DNA of 64,000 nt from Acephala macrosclerotiorum. Its lineage: Eukaryota; Ascomycota; Leotiomycetes; Helotiales; Mollisiaceae. The translations under genes were made by a program, and so were the position numbers. This document shows, in pieces, positions 12,201 through 23,395 of this stretch; the stretch's first letter is position 1; each line of letters starts with the position of its first letter. Location: NCBI GenBank assembly GCA_014904845.1, contig MU119214.1:372001-436000 (forward strand), given 5' to 3'. The notes beneath the pieces are model-generated. The model searched no databases. It saw only the letters and a list, made by a program, of their open reading frames with translations, and was not told where the DNA came from.

Positions 12201-13256
12201 CGTACCCTCTTTCTCCGATTGGTCGAAGTTCATCTTATCTGGAGAAAGAGATGGAGATGGAGAAGGGTAGTTGTCGCTTCTTCTTCTTCTTCTCGAACTT
12301 GAAGGACGTGGTGCCTCAATAACCCGGGGACTTGACCAGCCCGTTTGGCGGGGCGTTTCGTTTCCAGGGTCGAACCTTGCAATGGTAACATCGCCATCAT
12401 CACTGGAAGTTGCTGATCGGATCATGGAATACTGCGACGGCGAGTATTGATTATTGTCATCCACTGGTTCTAATGACTCTGCTCGCTCCGTGGATTCGGA
12501 CTCTCGACCACGATCAATGGCATCCATGCTGCTCTCATCGTCGTGTATTTCCACTTCTTCTGGGAGCAGGGACTTTTGGCGACCTCTTCCTTTCTTCCCG
12601 GCCGTGTTTGATGCTACATTATCCGCAGCTTTCACAGCTGGGGTCGAATCCGCGCCTTTCCGTGATCTAGACCTTGATCTTCCCTTCCCTCGATCGATCG
12701 CAACACCTTGGCTAAGCTCGAAATTGACATCCTCCTCGTCATCTCCGTCAACCAGGTCACCAATTGACTTCCTCTTCCCTCGTTTCTGGATAGATATACT
12801 CGCTCGACCCGCCTTCTTTGCGGGTATGGGTGTTCCTGCAGACTTCCTTGGTCTACCTCTTCCTCTCTTCGGTGTTGCAACCTCCTGTGTTTCCTCCTCC
12901 GAATCGGAAAGCCCTTTCACGGGTATAGTAGTTGTAGTTGTACGCTCTCGCCGCCGAGGAACATGTCCCGGTGTCGGTGATACACTATCCCCAACATTGT
13001 AGTTTGTGTACAGATTTTCCGCATTAGATTCTCCTGCCTCAACTGTAACCCTGATCTTCTGGGGTGACAGATCACTTCCTACATCAAGTTCGAAAGTCTG
13101 CTTCTTCGGAGAGCTGCTTTGATACGATAGACTGGTTCTGACGCGTGATGTGCGACGCGCTTTAGTTGATGATTCGAAAGTCTGGCTTGCGCTGAGGGGA
13201 TCCGGCGATGATTGTATGTGGGAGCCGGTCATGTTTACCTTTGTCGCATGCGACAT
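9204..13256 (-). CDS. Large AT-hook nuclear protein
   Basis: Single uninterrupted frame of 1350 residues. An AT-hook core RGRGRPRKSAGTP lies near residue 135 and a second basic GKKGRGRQKS near 220, both expected to bind the minor groove of AT-rich DNA. The body is Ser/Pro-rich and disordered, with SP/TP sites, an acidic stretch near residue 360 (EEDQYEEEHEEESEDEVGD) and three similar motifs of the form FS-I-P--IL-AATP around residues 437, 475 and 530. The last 100 residues are ordered: WSKEHWKLLDSILQSW, then ISKLLGKTV and a helix ending in EEKVVAMRVFSLVVGEEKRA. This end resembles the conserved tail of fungal proteins annotated as AT DNA-binding proteins; its exact role is unknown to me. Acidic, SP-rich composition suggests a chromatin scaffold or cell-cycle-phosphorylated factor (inference). 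Confidence 0.85.
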   Translation of the reverse strand: MSHATKVNMTGSHIQSSPDPLSASQTFESSTKARRTSRVRTSLSYQSSSPKKQTFELDVGSDLSPQKIRVTVEAGESNAENLYTNYNVGDSVSPTPGHVPRRRERTTTTTIPVKGLSDSEEETQEVATPKRGRGRPRKSAGTPIPAKKAGRASISIQKRGKRKSIGDLVDGDDEEDVNFELSQGVAIDRGKGRSRSRSRKGADSTPAVKAADNVASNTAGKKGRGRQKSLLPEEVEIHDDESSMDAIDRGRESESTERAESLEPVDDNNQYSPSQYSMIRSATSSDDGDVTIARFDPGNETPRQTGWSSPRVIEAPRPSSSRRRRRSDNYPSPSPSLSPDKMNFDQSEKEGTVEEDQYEEEHEEESEDEVGDLHEFDTIMESEGFSMISVDSVPSLREHLSSPADQSEKPPNRIPPKNKSLLSVQDNTAAYNDSFSEIPEEILAAATPAKKLQNSRLLSAQNTRADDSFSSIAPGVLEAATPSRHQNSSKPLRNRFLGEVKATSAQSSTSKRLLAARSQWNDDYEHSFSAIPPAILDAATPVAVRQERSASDTLNIPAPRLGVSSSHPESPSATRLLTPDETPSPPADNSIGEVAPEQRSGSQLGGQEAGPSAGNESSLIHSQLPSSPPSIAPRRYTYTAHLRQHRHLNPDIAQTPSIVFSSPSLPPPINLGRGQPTLAPAEEQRPALSPIARAGRMLQNIVVPSSPRSRSQSLGSPFKSPAAERRSSSILAQPSNPSPLLERRAGPLPKLDLSSHFSRNSSQLQGGSVRQQEDPFHNNDLRQQRSPSPEERQQYSLGLPQDRRYSDPRLANLKSGDESVHSDNDMSWQAEEEISVPIEPSSVTPDAKANRLSSNHNLTDEEIWAAERAEVVKQAESAESDKVITIDSDDENYNHEEVDEDEGFGQLLETLNSSSPAVPKAQESARNFVEKPRRSKIPSPWRKNSKRLVYSDELSQLSSSPTTRTVPAKDFSKQSTSQPITVRHMQSSEVDGAEISADLSGWQIPQKANFKPRPRETSNFDLSALLSASPPKRLPVLSRASQQPPIRKETTSSRPSSSDLPSQNMVPPKGPESRQPTGFTPIPQKQGFNPRPRAPSFSQPLFGDNAKEGCFDTPPDPSSSSASRPLSASSPSRTNTLPAYRTPSAQVSPLNSDQDSSLIANADKENQIANSRTLKWTESLRLETTRTVTQTPIPPPTTSPTKSCLRSPMKTPSANVGNENPSPSKAVAFVSSSPIPSSPPNALLSSTTWSKEHWKLLDSILQSWKPENQNSSPLERKRRNSTRVISKLLGKTVSSQGEKLRLEQWHLEVVDEFRGHVPGWEEKVVAMRVFSLVVGEEKRALREKAKEVRV

Positions 13257-13809
13257 AGGCAGTGCAATTCGACTATTTCGATGTGTGCTAGTAGAAGTTG
13301 TTATATGTGTGATGGGCGTCTAATTGTCGAAGTGTTCATTTGTGTACAAAAATATGTCGCATTTTCATAATTGTGTATTTAGAGACACCTTGTCTTGAAT
13401 GTAAACATAACAAGGGCGGGCGGTAAGACGGCTAAACTAGGGGCGGCACGACTTTTGCACCCTCACACGTGACACACCAAGGACTCAAATATACCTACCT
13501 AGGTACGGTGGCTCTGACTTTCAATCAAGGGGGGTTCGTTATTTAGAATTGAAAGATAATAAATAAGGGCGCACGAGAATTTCTAACGAACAAGTCATAC
13601 ACAGTAAGCAGTAGAAGGGGAACTTGACGCAGTACTAACAGCCAAGGATGAATCAATGACCATCTTCACACATGGACCTCGAAAGACCACGAAAGACATG
13701 CACAAGATCCAATGCTCGTAGAAATCATTCAATTCATAAACATTGTGTCTGTTATTACCCACGCTCCTATCAAACAACGCAGTATTCAAACATTTTGTAC
13801 ACCAATGCC
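13257..13809. other. Intergenic, upstream of AT-hook gene
   Basis: 553 bp containing the probable promoter of the AT-hook gene and the 3' flank of the oxygenase gene. An ACACGTGACAC E-box-like motif lies at about 13463-13475. No gene. Confidence 0.4.
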
Positions 13810-14736
13810 TCATGGGCCAAAAACCAAAGCTCGAACTTCGATGCTCTCTCTCCCGACGGCGCCTTCAGGAGTACGCTTATCGTGGAAAGCCGTATGTGGT
13901 ACACGCCCGCCAAGAACATTCGTGCCATCCTTAAATGCCTCGCTGTCGAAGCACTCCAAGAAAAGTCGTTCGTCGTTTCTCATGCCAGACAAATAATGCC
14001 ACTTTTGACCTTCATTGAATCGAATACCAGCAGTCTCTCCAGTCCTATGGGGGTATCTGTGTTCGATCGGAATGAGATCTTCATCCTTCAGCGAGGAAGA
14101 GCTTGCAAAGCCAAGAGGATTAGCTTGAACTGGGCCATTGAGGGGACGCCAGATGTTGATGATGCGGTATCGACCTTGCAGAAGCTTCTCAGCCTCCTCT
14201 GGCAGGTGGAGCTTCACTCTCTCTGTTGCGGACTTCCTCGTCTGATCGATATGTACTCTTGTGACAGGGGCACGATGTGCATTCGGGTTGCTTCTGCGAA
14301 TAGTGTGGTCGAAGATGAAGATCTTGTTGCTTCCTGGCACATTATCAAGGAGCAGCTTCTCAACTTCGGGGTAGTAATTGCGTTTGATCGAATCGTCGTC
14401 AACGAAATCTCGTTCTGCGGAGTCTGGTAGGTTCGAAACAACTTTAAAAGCGTCCTTGTCGAGGGTGTATTCCGATTCGCGTCCACGAATATCCACGATC
14501 GGCACGTCCACGTCGAAATCGCCGAAGTTTCTCTGCGGTGTGCCCTCAGGCTGCTTCTCAACGTAGTTGTGGGGCCTATCGCCATTTTCTGGGGGTCTGA
14601 AGTAGTTCAAAGTGACAGTAGTATCGCCACGAGGGATGTAGTTGTTGTTTGCTATGGCATTGGCGTGTGCTGCTTCAGCTCTCGCAGATTGAGAGAGATT
14701 GTGAGCCGCCGTGCCTTGAAGTGTTGCTGTCGCCAT
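13810..14736 (-). CDS. CmcJ/AsaB-family hydroxylase/desaturase
   Basis: Intronless, 308 residues. The sequence has the pattern of the fungal AsaB/GA4-desaturase-like and bacterial CmcJ family: an N-terminal RGDTTVTLNYF, a central IFIFDHTIRRSNP followed by APVTRVHIDQT, then RYRIINIWRPLNGPVQANPL and WHYLSGMRNDERLFLECFDS, with HTAFHD near the end. Family members such as NvfI are Fe(II)/2-oxoglutarate-type oxygenases of secondary metabolism; the His/Asp pair in RVHIDQT and the late His are candidate metal ligands (inference). No biosynthetic core gene lies nearby, so it may act alone or in general detoxification. Start ATG at 14736. Confidence 0.85.
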   Translation of the reverse strand: MATATLQGTAAHNLSQSARAEAAHANAIANNNYIPRGDTTVTLNYFRPPENGDRPHNYVEKQPEGTPQRNFGDFDVDVPIVDIRGRESEYTLDKDAFKVVSNLPDSAERDFVDDDSIKRNYYPEVEKLLLDNVPGSNKIFIFDHTIRRSNPNAHRAPVTRVHIDQTRKSATERVKLHLPEEAEKLLQGRYRIINIWRPLNGPVQANPLGFASSSSLKDEDLIPIEHRYPHRTGETAGIRFNEGQKWHYLSGMRNDERLFLECFDSEAFKDGTNVLGGRVPHTAFHDKRTPEGAVGRESIEVRALVFGP

Positions 14737-15419
14737 TATCCTTGGAACTTTAGATGATTCGTCGATGGATAAACTCTGTCTTGGGGAGGTTGAGGTTGAT
14801 TCGTTCTGTGAGTATTCGAATATCTGTACAAGGAGTGGTGTTAGTCAATACCTGGAGAGGATAGCAAATATATAGTTGTGCAAAGACGGTCTCTCCTTGG
14901 GCACGTCATTGTCCCTTAGAAATCATCTGGGGGATTACAAAAGCATAGCAGCTGTACTTCCCCGCCAGCATGTCTGCCGAGGGTGTAAGGAGAGTTGATT
15001 TGTCGTTGACTGAAAGGCGTGTTATTTCCGAGCACCAGCGAGCACGCGATTTTCTAGAACGATCGAAACGAGCTGGGCCTGAAGCCGTGGGCCGTGATAG
15101 AGACACTCAAGCTGTGGCGAGTTCCCGTTGGAGAGCATCACGTGTGGCTGATTTTTATCAAAATATTTAGTGCGTCACTATATGAAGCCTGATCCTTCTT
15201 TTCGTTCACGCGTCGTTTCATCTCTCACTCTTACTCTCGACGTTCTGAAAGCTGGATCATGACAACAACAAGCCAGAGGAAGGAGCTCAACGTGTAGCGT
15301 GTAAATCTGTCCAAATTTGAGACCTGCTCAATCTGAGCTTCTTGGCCATCTTGCTTCGAAAGTTCGCAGCCAGTCCTACACTATCTCCGGCCTGGACGTG
15401 GACCTTCAATTTGTATTGC
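14737..15419. other. Intergenic, nothing recognised
   Basis: Promoter side of the oxygenase gene and 3' flank of the next minus-strand gene. A plus-strand frame of 66 codons at 14970 shows no family resemblance. Confidence 0.4.
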
Positions 15420-15902
15420 CTACTTTGGATACAATTGATAATCACTCCTCACCCTTGTACAGCTATACCTGGACATATCCGCTCCGTCTTTTTCATCTTG
15501 CTTCGTTTGCTTCATCAGTTTCTCGTTATGTACCCTCATCTCTCCTTCAAGCTTCTTCCTCTCCTCAGTCGGATTAGGCGGTTTCGATTCTTCATTAGGT
15601 TCATACAGCTGGTTTTCATCAACCACTTTGGTGCCATCCACACCACAGTACTTGTCTTCAATTTCCTGAGACCATTCATGCCGATCGAGCATTTCTTTGA
15701 TCAAGGACGGGGAGAGACGGATGGCGTCGATGACGGTGCGGTTGTCGTCAAACCCGCGGAGGACGCCGTCGGTGCCAAGTACGCAGCAGCCGTTGGGGTG
15801 ATGTTTGAGAGCGCGAAGAACTTCGCTGATTGAGGTGTAAGACTGTTGAATGTCAATTGCGTCCTGGAAGGCCTGGTAAGACTGACTCACTGGAGTTGTC
15901 AT
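15420..15902 (-). CDS. Hypothetical protein, 160 residues
   Basis: Open frame from the ATG at 15902. I do not recognise the family. The N-terminal half looks folded (TSISEVLRALKHHPNGCCVL, then FDDNRTVIDAIRLSPSLIKE), and the C-terminal half is highly charged with a likely helix (EERKKLEGEMRVHNEKLMKQ). No signal peptide or membrane segment. Codon use and amino-acid pattern look coding, but the tail after about residue 145 may be intron or spurious. Confidence 0.5.
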   Translation of the reverse strand: MTTPVSQSYQAFQDAIDIQQSYTSISEVLRALKHHPNGCCVLGTDGVLRGFDDNRTVIDAIRLSPSLIKEMLDRHEWSQEIEDKYCGVDGTKVVDENQLYEPNEESKPPNPTEERKKLEGEMRVHNEKLMKQTKQDEKDGADMSRYSCTRVRSDYQLYPK

Positions 15903-16256
15903 CTTGGGTTGCGCTCGAAAATTTGTCCCACAGCGCTTTTTCGAAAATACGTTGCGAGCTCACAACTGTGGCTGCAGAGGAAATTGTAAGAGATAGGATT
16001 CTGGAGGAAGCCGAGCTCTAATATTCTTCTCGTCAAAGATCTGCAAGCAGGATTTAGGCTGCTATCGGTATGCCTTACGACCAGTGCGTTGGCATGCACA
16101 TATGAGGCACATAGGAACGCTATTTCACTAAAGCAGCGTTACACCAGAATATTGTTAGACCTTCAGACCATTTTACACAAACTTCACCTCAAGACTATCG
16201 CTTGAGAAGTACTTTCTCGCTTAGAAAGGGGCAAGCCTTGTATCTTGATTACAGAC
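15903..16256. other. Intergenic, nothing recognised
   Basis: 354 bp between the hypothetical gene and the 3' end of the OYE pseudogene. Confidence 0.4.
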
Positions 16257-18280
<2,024 letters not shown>

Positions 18281-18403
18281 CTAGGTGCTGCTGCTGCTAC
18301 TGCCCCTGCTACCCTGGCGCTGCGCTGATAGTTGCTAGTCGTCTTCGCTAGCAAACTTGTTGTACAAGGACTGTATCTGTTCCTGCTTCCGTCGCTTCGA
18401 CGT
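18281..18403 (-). pseudogene. Second, decayed copy of the Prp22 C-terminal tail
   Basis: The minus strand reads SKRRKQEQIQSLYNKFASED, then D, TAG (18335-18337), QLSAQ and a Gly/Ser run ending in TAG at 18281. This aligns residue by residue with the end of the adjacent helicase pseudogene (SKRKNAEKIQPLYNKFTVED, then DWRLSAQ and a Gly run). The copy lies immediately downstream of the first copy's stop codon at 18409. Trp has become TAG and the Gly run has become largely Ser, consistent with G-to-A changes. Only about 40 codons of the tail are present. Confidence 0.75.
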
Positions 18404-18408
18404 GGTTT

Positions 18409-21400
18409 CTAACCCCAAGTCCCCCCACCCCCTCCCCGCCCCTGCCTCTTCTGCGCACTAAGCCTCCAATCATCTTCCACAGTAAACTTGTTATAAAGCG
18501 GCTGTATCTTCTCCGCATTCTTCCTCTTGCTTAACTTATCCGTCGGCGCCACTTTGAAGAAGGTTGGCGCCGCCTCGACGACCCACTTTGGCTCGATGCT
18601 CGTGGTGCAGCGCATGTACTCGCGCGCTGTGAGCACAACTTCGTGATAAATCACCTATTCGGTTTGCTTGCCAAATAGCGCGAAACTCGAATGAAGATAC
18701 ACTAGTGTGCCTTCGATGAGAGTTTTGTACTTCTCTTGCGGGTCTTTGCGTGCGGAGTTCCGAAAGAAGCTAGAGCAGAGCGCTTGTCGGACTTTCTGTG
18801 TATTGCGCCCGCAGGAGGCGATCGGGTGTTTATACCGCTCTATAATTTTCACAAGCTGATCTCTCACATCCTTCGCTCTACTCATACTTCGCGCTTGAAT
18901 GAAATTCTCAAAGTACCAAGGATTAGCGTATTTATTTTGTCTCCAAGAGTTGTAGACGTTAAGCAGCGTAAAGTAATCGCCGTACGAGTCGTGGAACTTG
19001 GCTTTCTTTTGGTCGGCCTGTGTTTGCTTTTCTTTAGGCCGGTAGAAGACGGTTGGTATAGAGAGCATAGCGACGATACTAAGAATCTCGTCCGAGCAGT
19101 CGATGTCCACGGCTGCGATAAGGACTTTAGCGAGGGAGGGTCCATAAAGTCGAAGTGTAGCAAATCGTTGATTTCTATAGCTTTAAGCATTAAAATAGTA
19201 TGTGACAAATTCTGTCTTTGAATTTCAGGAATAGAAGTAGACAGTATTTCGAATTGAAACGCAGTTTCAGTATAAAGACGAAAACATTTTCCAGGGCCGG
19301 TTCTTTCTGCACGACCAACTCGTTGCTTTGCTTGAGCTTGAGAAATGGGCGTGATAACGAGAGAGTCTATTCTAAGCTTAAGATCATACGCATTTTGTTT
19401 GACGAAACCAGGATCGATAACATAATAAATATGATCAATCGTAATAGACGTCTCTGCAATATTGGTAGCAATAACGACTTTTCTGCTTCCAGGAGGTGCT
19501 GGATCGAAAATCTTGCTTTGCATTTCACTAGGTAATCCTGAGTACACCGGGAGAATGATAAGCTCGAGAATACTCGATCCAAGCACTTTCATACGCTCGA
19601 ATAAGATCTCACAGCTAGTATCGATTTCCTCTTGGCCAGTCAAAAAGAGAAGAATGTCTCCAGGGAGTTCCGTTAAATGGATCTGCATTACCGTGACTAG
19701 AGCTGCGTCCAAATAATCAGACTCTGGTTCACGAGAATACATAATCTCGACGAGGAAAGTTCTTCCGAGAATCGAAAAAATGGGACATTCATTGAAATAC
19801 GCTGAGAATTTGTCGGCGTCTAGCGTTGCGGATGTAACAATGACTTTCAAGTCCGATCGACGTTTCAAAGTCTTCTTCAATAGTGCGAAAAGCACATCAG
19901 TCGAAATAGTACGCTCATGAGCTTCATCCAATATAATAATCGAGTATCTTTTCAGCTCTGGATCCATAAGAACCTCTCGTTCTAGCATACCGTCCGTCAT
20001 GTATTTGATCTTAGTCGCGGAACTTGTGCAGTCTTCGAACCGAATAGCATATCCAACCTCTTGGCCGAGCTGACAACCGACCTCCTCAGCAACACGTTTT
20101 GCTATCGACATAGCAGCAACACGACGAGGTTGAGTACATCCAATCATGCCGTTATTAGCAAAACCTGCCTCGGCCAAATACTGTGTTAATTGTGTTGTTT
20201 TCCCCGAGCCGGTATCTCCGACTACGATCAAAAGTTGATTGGCGTGTACAGCCTTAATCAGCTCTAATCTGAATCTGTAAACTGGCAATGATTCTCGTTG
20301 TTGCTTAATCGTCATGTCTGTTCTTCGTCCGAAAGACTGTTCCTTATTTTGTGTCGTTTGCTTCCATTTAGACATGACTTCAGTTGTTGTTAGGGATTTG
20401 GCGTTGCGTAGATCACTAGCGAACTTTCTCTCATCCGGTGCAGCCATAGGATCATTCCACTGTATCGATAAATCAATCTTCGAACTTTCTTCTGCGGCTT
20501 TATCCTGCATCTCTTGTTGCCTTAATTCTCGTCGGTCTTTCGCAAGAGTAGTCCCAGCCATAGCAGCTCGATTCATAGAGCCATCTGGAGCCTTGACTAC
20601 TCGGATAGGAGAGAGTTCAAGAGACTGTTTGGTCTGTCCGGCCAAAAATGGTGGCTCTTCTTCTCGCAGCTCAATATCAAAATCTTCCTCCAACTCCATT
20701 TCTCTCTCGCCATTCAATGTGGCGTTGTATTCTTCATCGAGATCTGGATAATGCGAAGCCTTCACAACCCCAGAAGCAATAAGTTGCCGGATTTCCCATC
20801 GCTCTGAAGAAGTCACTCTCTTCTTTACCTTCCGAGAGTTGTTTGTCATGTCTCTTTCAAAGACCAACGCTTTATCGTTTATCAGGCCATACTCGTTCTT
20901 GGTCCTGCCTAACCTCTCCATATTTGCTCCTGACTGTATTTGTGGAGCCATGTCTCTGCCGGTTTCCTGATCAACATCTTTCATGGAAAGCCCAACCCTG
21001 GAACCTTCAATCTTGACGACTTTGATCTTCACTGGCTGGCCTCTTGATACAAGATCCGAGGGGTGGTTCACACGCTGACCCTCGACCAAGGCTGACACAT
21101 GCACCAGGCCATCCACCTTCCCTTTGACCCCATGTATATTCACAAAAGCTCCAAAATCTTTCACTCCCGTAACATGACCATCATAAACTTTGAGAAGAAT
21201 AGGCTCGTCATCAATCTTGGGCGTAGGGGACTGTCTAAACTGCTCGTCTTCGTCCCGTCTTCGTCTGCTGCTTTTGTGACCGTTTCTAGAACGCCAATAA
21301 TCATCCTCGTCCTCGTAGCCATTCTTCCTTCGTCTTCTATCCTCAACAGACCTTGACCGTGACTTGTATTTGTGCGTCCACATAGTCCTGCCATGGCAAC

Positions 21401-21732
21401 TCCTTGTCCGGCAGTGCAAGGCCCTTGAAAACTTTAGACTTCTCCTCCACCCTGCGCGATCCATTCTCTGCCTCGCCATTTGTACCTTTCCCCTTCCTGT
21501 ACTTCGGGTGCATAGTCTTGACCAAGCGGTCGATACTTTCGATCAAGCTCTGAGGGAACCCGGCGCCCATCGCCTCCAGCTTCTTCTGGAACTCATCCAG
21601 GGACTTGCATTCTGCATGCCGGGCGATGACGAACTCAGCGAGGGTCTTGTCGCTGATGCCGAGATGGTTCTGCAACTCTGAGGCCACTTTTGAGACCAGA
21701 GAGAGCAGTTCGAGGGATTCGAGGTCGTCCAT
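18409..21732 (-). pseudogene. PRP22: Prp22/DHX8-type DEAH-box RNA helicase, decayed copy
   Basis: N-terminal Prp22-specific region (MDDLESLELLSLVSKV, ISDKTLAEFVIA), an S1 RNA-binding domain (GHVTGVKDFGAFVNIHGVKG), then DEAH helicase motifs: GDTGSGKTTQ, TQPRRVAA, DEAH, TSATL and ATNIAETSITID. Prp22 releases mRNA from the spliceosome. Breaks are visible. There is a frame change at about 21345-21400. A loss of about 38-40 conserved codons with frame change lies at about 19130-19140, where FMDPP joins directly to PSLAKVLIAAVD. A TAG at 18655-18657 stands where the family has Trp before VIYH. Motif VI reads QRVGRAERTG instead of QRAGRAGRTG, and several Pro-to-Leu, Gly-to-Glu and Met-to-Ile changes cluster in the C-terminal half, all C:G-to-T:A. 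The true end GTWG is still present at 18409. An essential gene would not tolerate this, so a functional copy is expected elsewhere. Confidence 0.8.
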
Positions 21733-22128
21733 GGCTGCGTTGCGGATGATTCTGTTTTTGAAGATGTTGTCTCAAGCCTTGCTATCGTTTTCGCGCTAAA
21801 CCTAATTTAGTCGACGCCCTTTTCCAATGCCACCAGCCTCACTTCTCTCACCCTTCTCATACTTAACAGAACACAATTAAACCTCCAGCCTCATGAGAGG
21901 CTGCCTAGAGTTTTACACATCATTTTTTGCCGCCACTCACCGCCTTCGGGCAGCGTTCCTGAACCAAAACATTTATTTTCCTCTTTCCCTTTCTTTCCTC
22001 AAGTGCGCTTGTAGCTAACGGTCACTCTTGCCCAACACGTACTCCAGAATCGATTCTTCCTCCTGCAAACTTGATTATTCCATTTCGGCTTGACGACGGC
22101 CCTGTGCCGCAGTTGCTCGCTTAGGCAC
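21733..22128. other. Divergent intergenic region
   Basis: 396 bp between the helicase pseudogene start and the RING gene; no defined signal seen. Confidence 0.4.
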
Positions 22129-22223
22129 ATGGACATGGAACCCAGCACCGAAGACCTACGTTCTCAAGTCCTACAAAATACTCTTCAACAGATCTCGTCG
22201 CTAGCAGCTGGCGGGGCTACCAA

Positions 22224-22964
22224 ATGTGCGTAATCTGTCTTGGCGACTTGGTCGAGCAGTGCGAAACACAACCTTGCCGACATAATAATTTCGATTATCT
22301 CTGCCTGATCACCTGGTTGCAAGAGCAGGCAACTTGCCCGCTATGCAAGAGTGATGTCCGCGAAGTCCGATACGAGCTGGGTGAGGATGGGGAGCAAGGA
22401 AAGGTCTATAAACTCTCGGAGCAGTCCGGAGGGCCTGGCACGTCCAACGGCCAGACTGAGGAAGACTTGAGTAGATTGGTGTACGAAGACGAGGCCATTC
22501 AGAGACGACGTTTCGTCTACCGGCATAACCTCTACTCTCTTCACGTGGGTTCGAATAGGCGACAACCCGCAGCATCGAGATACAGGGAGCTGTCACCACA
22601 ACTCTTCATGACGGACCCCGAGCTCGTATCTCGAGCCAGAATGTGGCTTCGCCGCGAGCTGCGGGTCTTCGAATTTCTCAATGCAGACGGCAACTCGCCA
22701 CATGACCACGATCCCGTCCGCAGACGCAGAGTCAGTAATGCGGAGTTCTTGCTCGAGTATACTGTCGCCATTCTCAAGACGATGGACATTCAGGGCAGTG
22801 CCGGCCAAGCTGAGGACATAATCCAGGAGTTTCTTGGTCGCGAAAACACTCGACTCTTTCTGCACGAGCTTAATGCTTGGCTCAGGAGCCCTTACGGGTC
22901 GTTGAGTGCATGGGACAGCGTCGTTCAGTATGATAACGGCAATACTATACCTCGAGTATCGTAG
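22224..22964 (+). CDS. RING-type E3 ubiquitin ligase-like protein, possible N-terminal frame break
   Basis: 246 residues from the ATG at 22224. A RING finger starts at the second residue: CVICL, then QPCRHNNFDYLCLITWL and ATCPLC give the Cys/His ligands. A conserved C-terminal helical region follows (RARMWLRRELRVFEFLN, EFLLEYTVAILKTMDIQG, FLHELNAWLRSPY). This architecture is common in fungal RING proteins. Upstream in another frame, 22129-22223 encodes a coding-looking leader (MDMEPSTEDLRSQVLQNTLQ) that runs straight into the RING's first Cys codon but needs one missing base to join. Either translation begins at 22224 or the gene carries a single-base loss. Neighbouring sequence is RIP-affected, so damage is plausible. 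Confidence 0.7.
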   Translation: MCVICLGDLVEQCETQPCRHNNFDYLCLITWLQEQATCPLCKSDVREVRYELGEDGEQGKVYKLSEQSGGPGTSNGQTEEDLSRLVYEDEAIQRRRFVYRHNLYSLHVGSNRRQPAASRYRELSPQLFMTDPELVSRARMWLRRELRVFEFLNADGNSPHDHDPVRRRRVSNAEFLLEYTVAILKTMDIQGSAGQAEDIIQEFLGRENTRLFLHELNAWLRSPYGSLSAWDSVVQYDNGNTIPRVS

Positions 22965-23077
22965 AACGTAGGGAGAGAATCTGGAATCGTGACGCCCGAT
23001 GTATCCGGACTACATGCCGATACAGGCCCTATAAACGACGGCCTCCGCCTAGGACGAAATAAGCAAGCAAGCAATTA

Positions 23078-23395
23078 AAAAGCCAAGTTTACAAAGTTAA
23101 ATTTTTTAAAATATTATATTATTATAATAAAAAATAATTAATAATTAATATAATTAATCAAACTATTATATTTAAATATTTTAATTAAATTTAAATAAAA
23201 TTGCTTATTATTAAAAGTATTAATTTTACGTAAATATAAAAAAAATATTAGTTTTTAAAACGAGTAATTAATTAAAATATATATATATATTATTATAAAT
23301 ATATATATAAATATTTGCACGATTTATTACCGCTGATTTAAATAAGTTATACTTGCAATAAAACGTTGTAATACAAAATAACGAAAGAAATATAA
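23078..23395. repeat. AT-rich island 1
   Basis: About 320 bp composed almost only of A and T, with runs such as TAATTAATAATTAATAT and TATATATATAT, between GC-balanced flanks. This is what remains of repeats after heavy RIP in ascomycetes. No coding remnant is readable. Confidence 0.7.

Noticed and set aside
12454..13002. 182-codon plus-strand frame
   Set aside because: Antisense shadow of the AT-hook gene; Ser/Pro composition mirrors the sense codons and no domain is present.
13672..14430. 252-codon plus-strand frame
   Set aside because: Lies opposite the CmcJ/AsaB-like gene, whose family motifs are unmistakable on the minus strand.
13810..15902. Secondary-metabolite cluster around the CmcJ/AsaB-like gene
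   Set aside because: No polyketide synthase, NRPS, terpene synthase, P450 or transporter gene in the flanking 15 kb.
18882..21479. Intact 865-residue helicase gene
   Set aside because: The first 40 and last 60 residues of this frame are out-of-frame reading; conserved sequence continues in other frames on both sides, so it is a broken gene.
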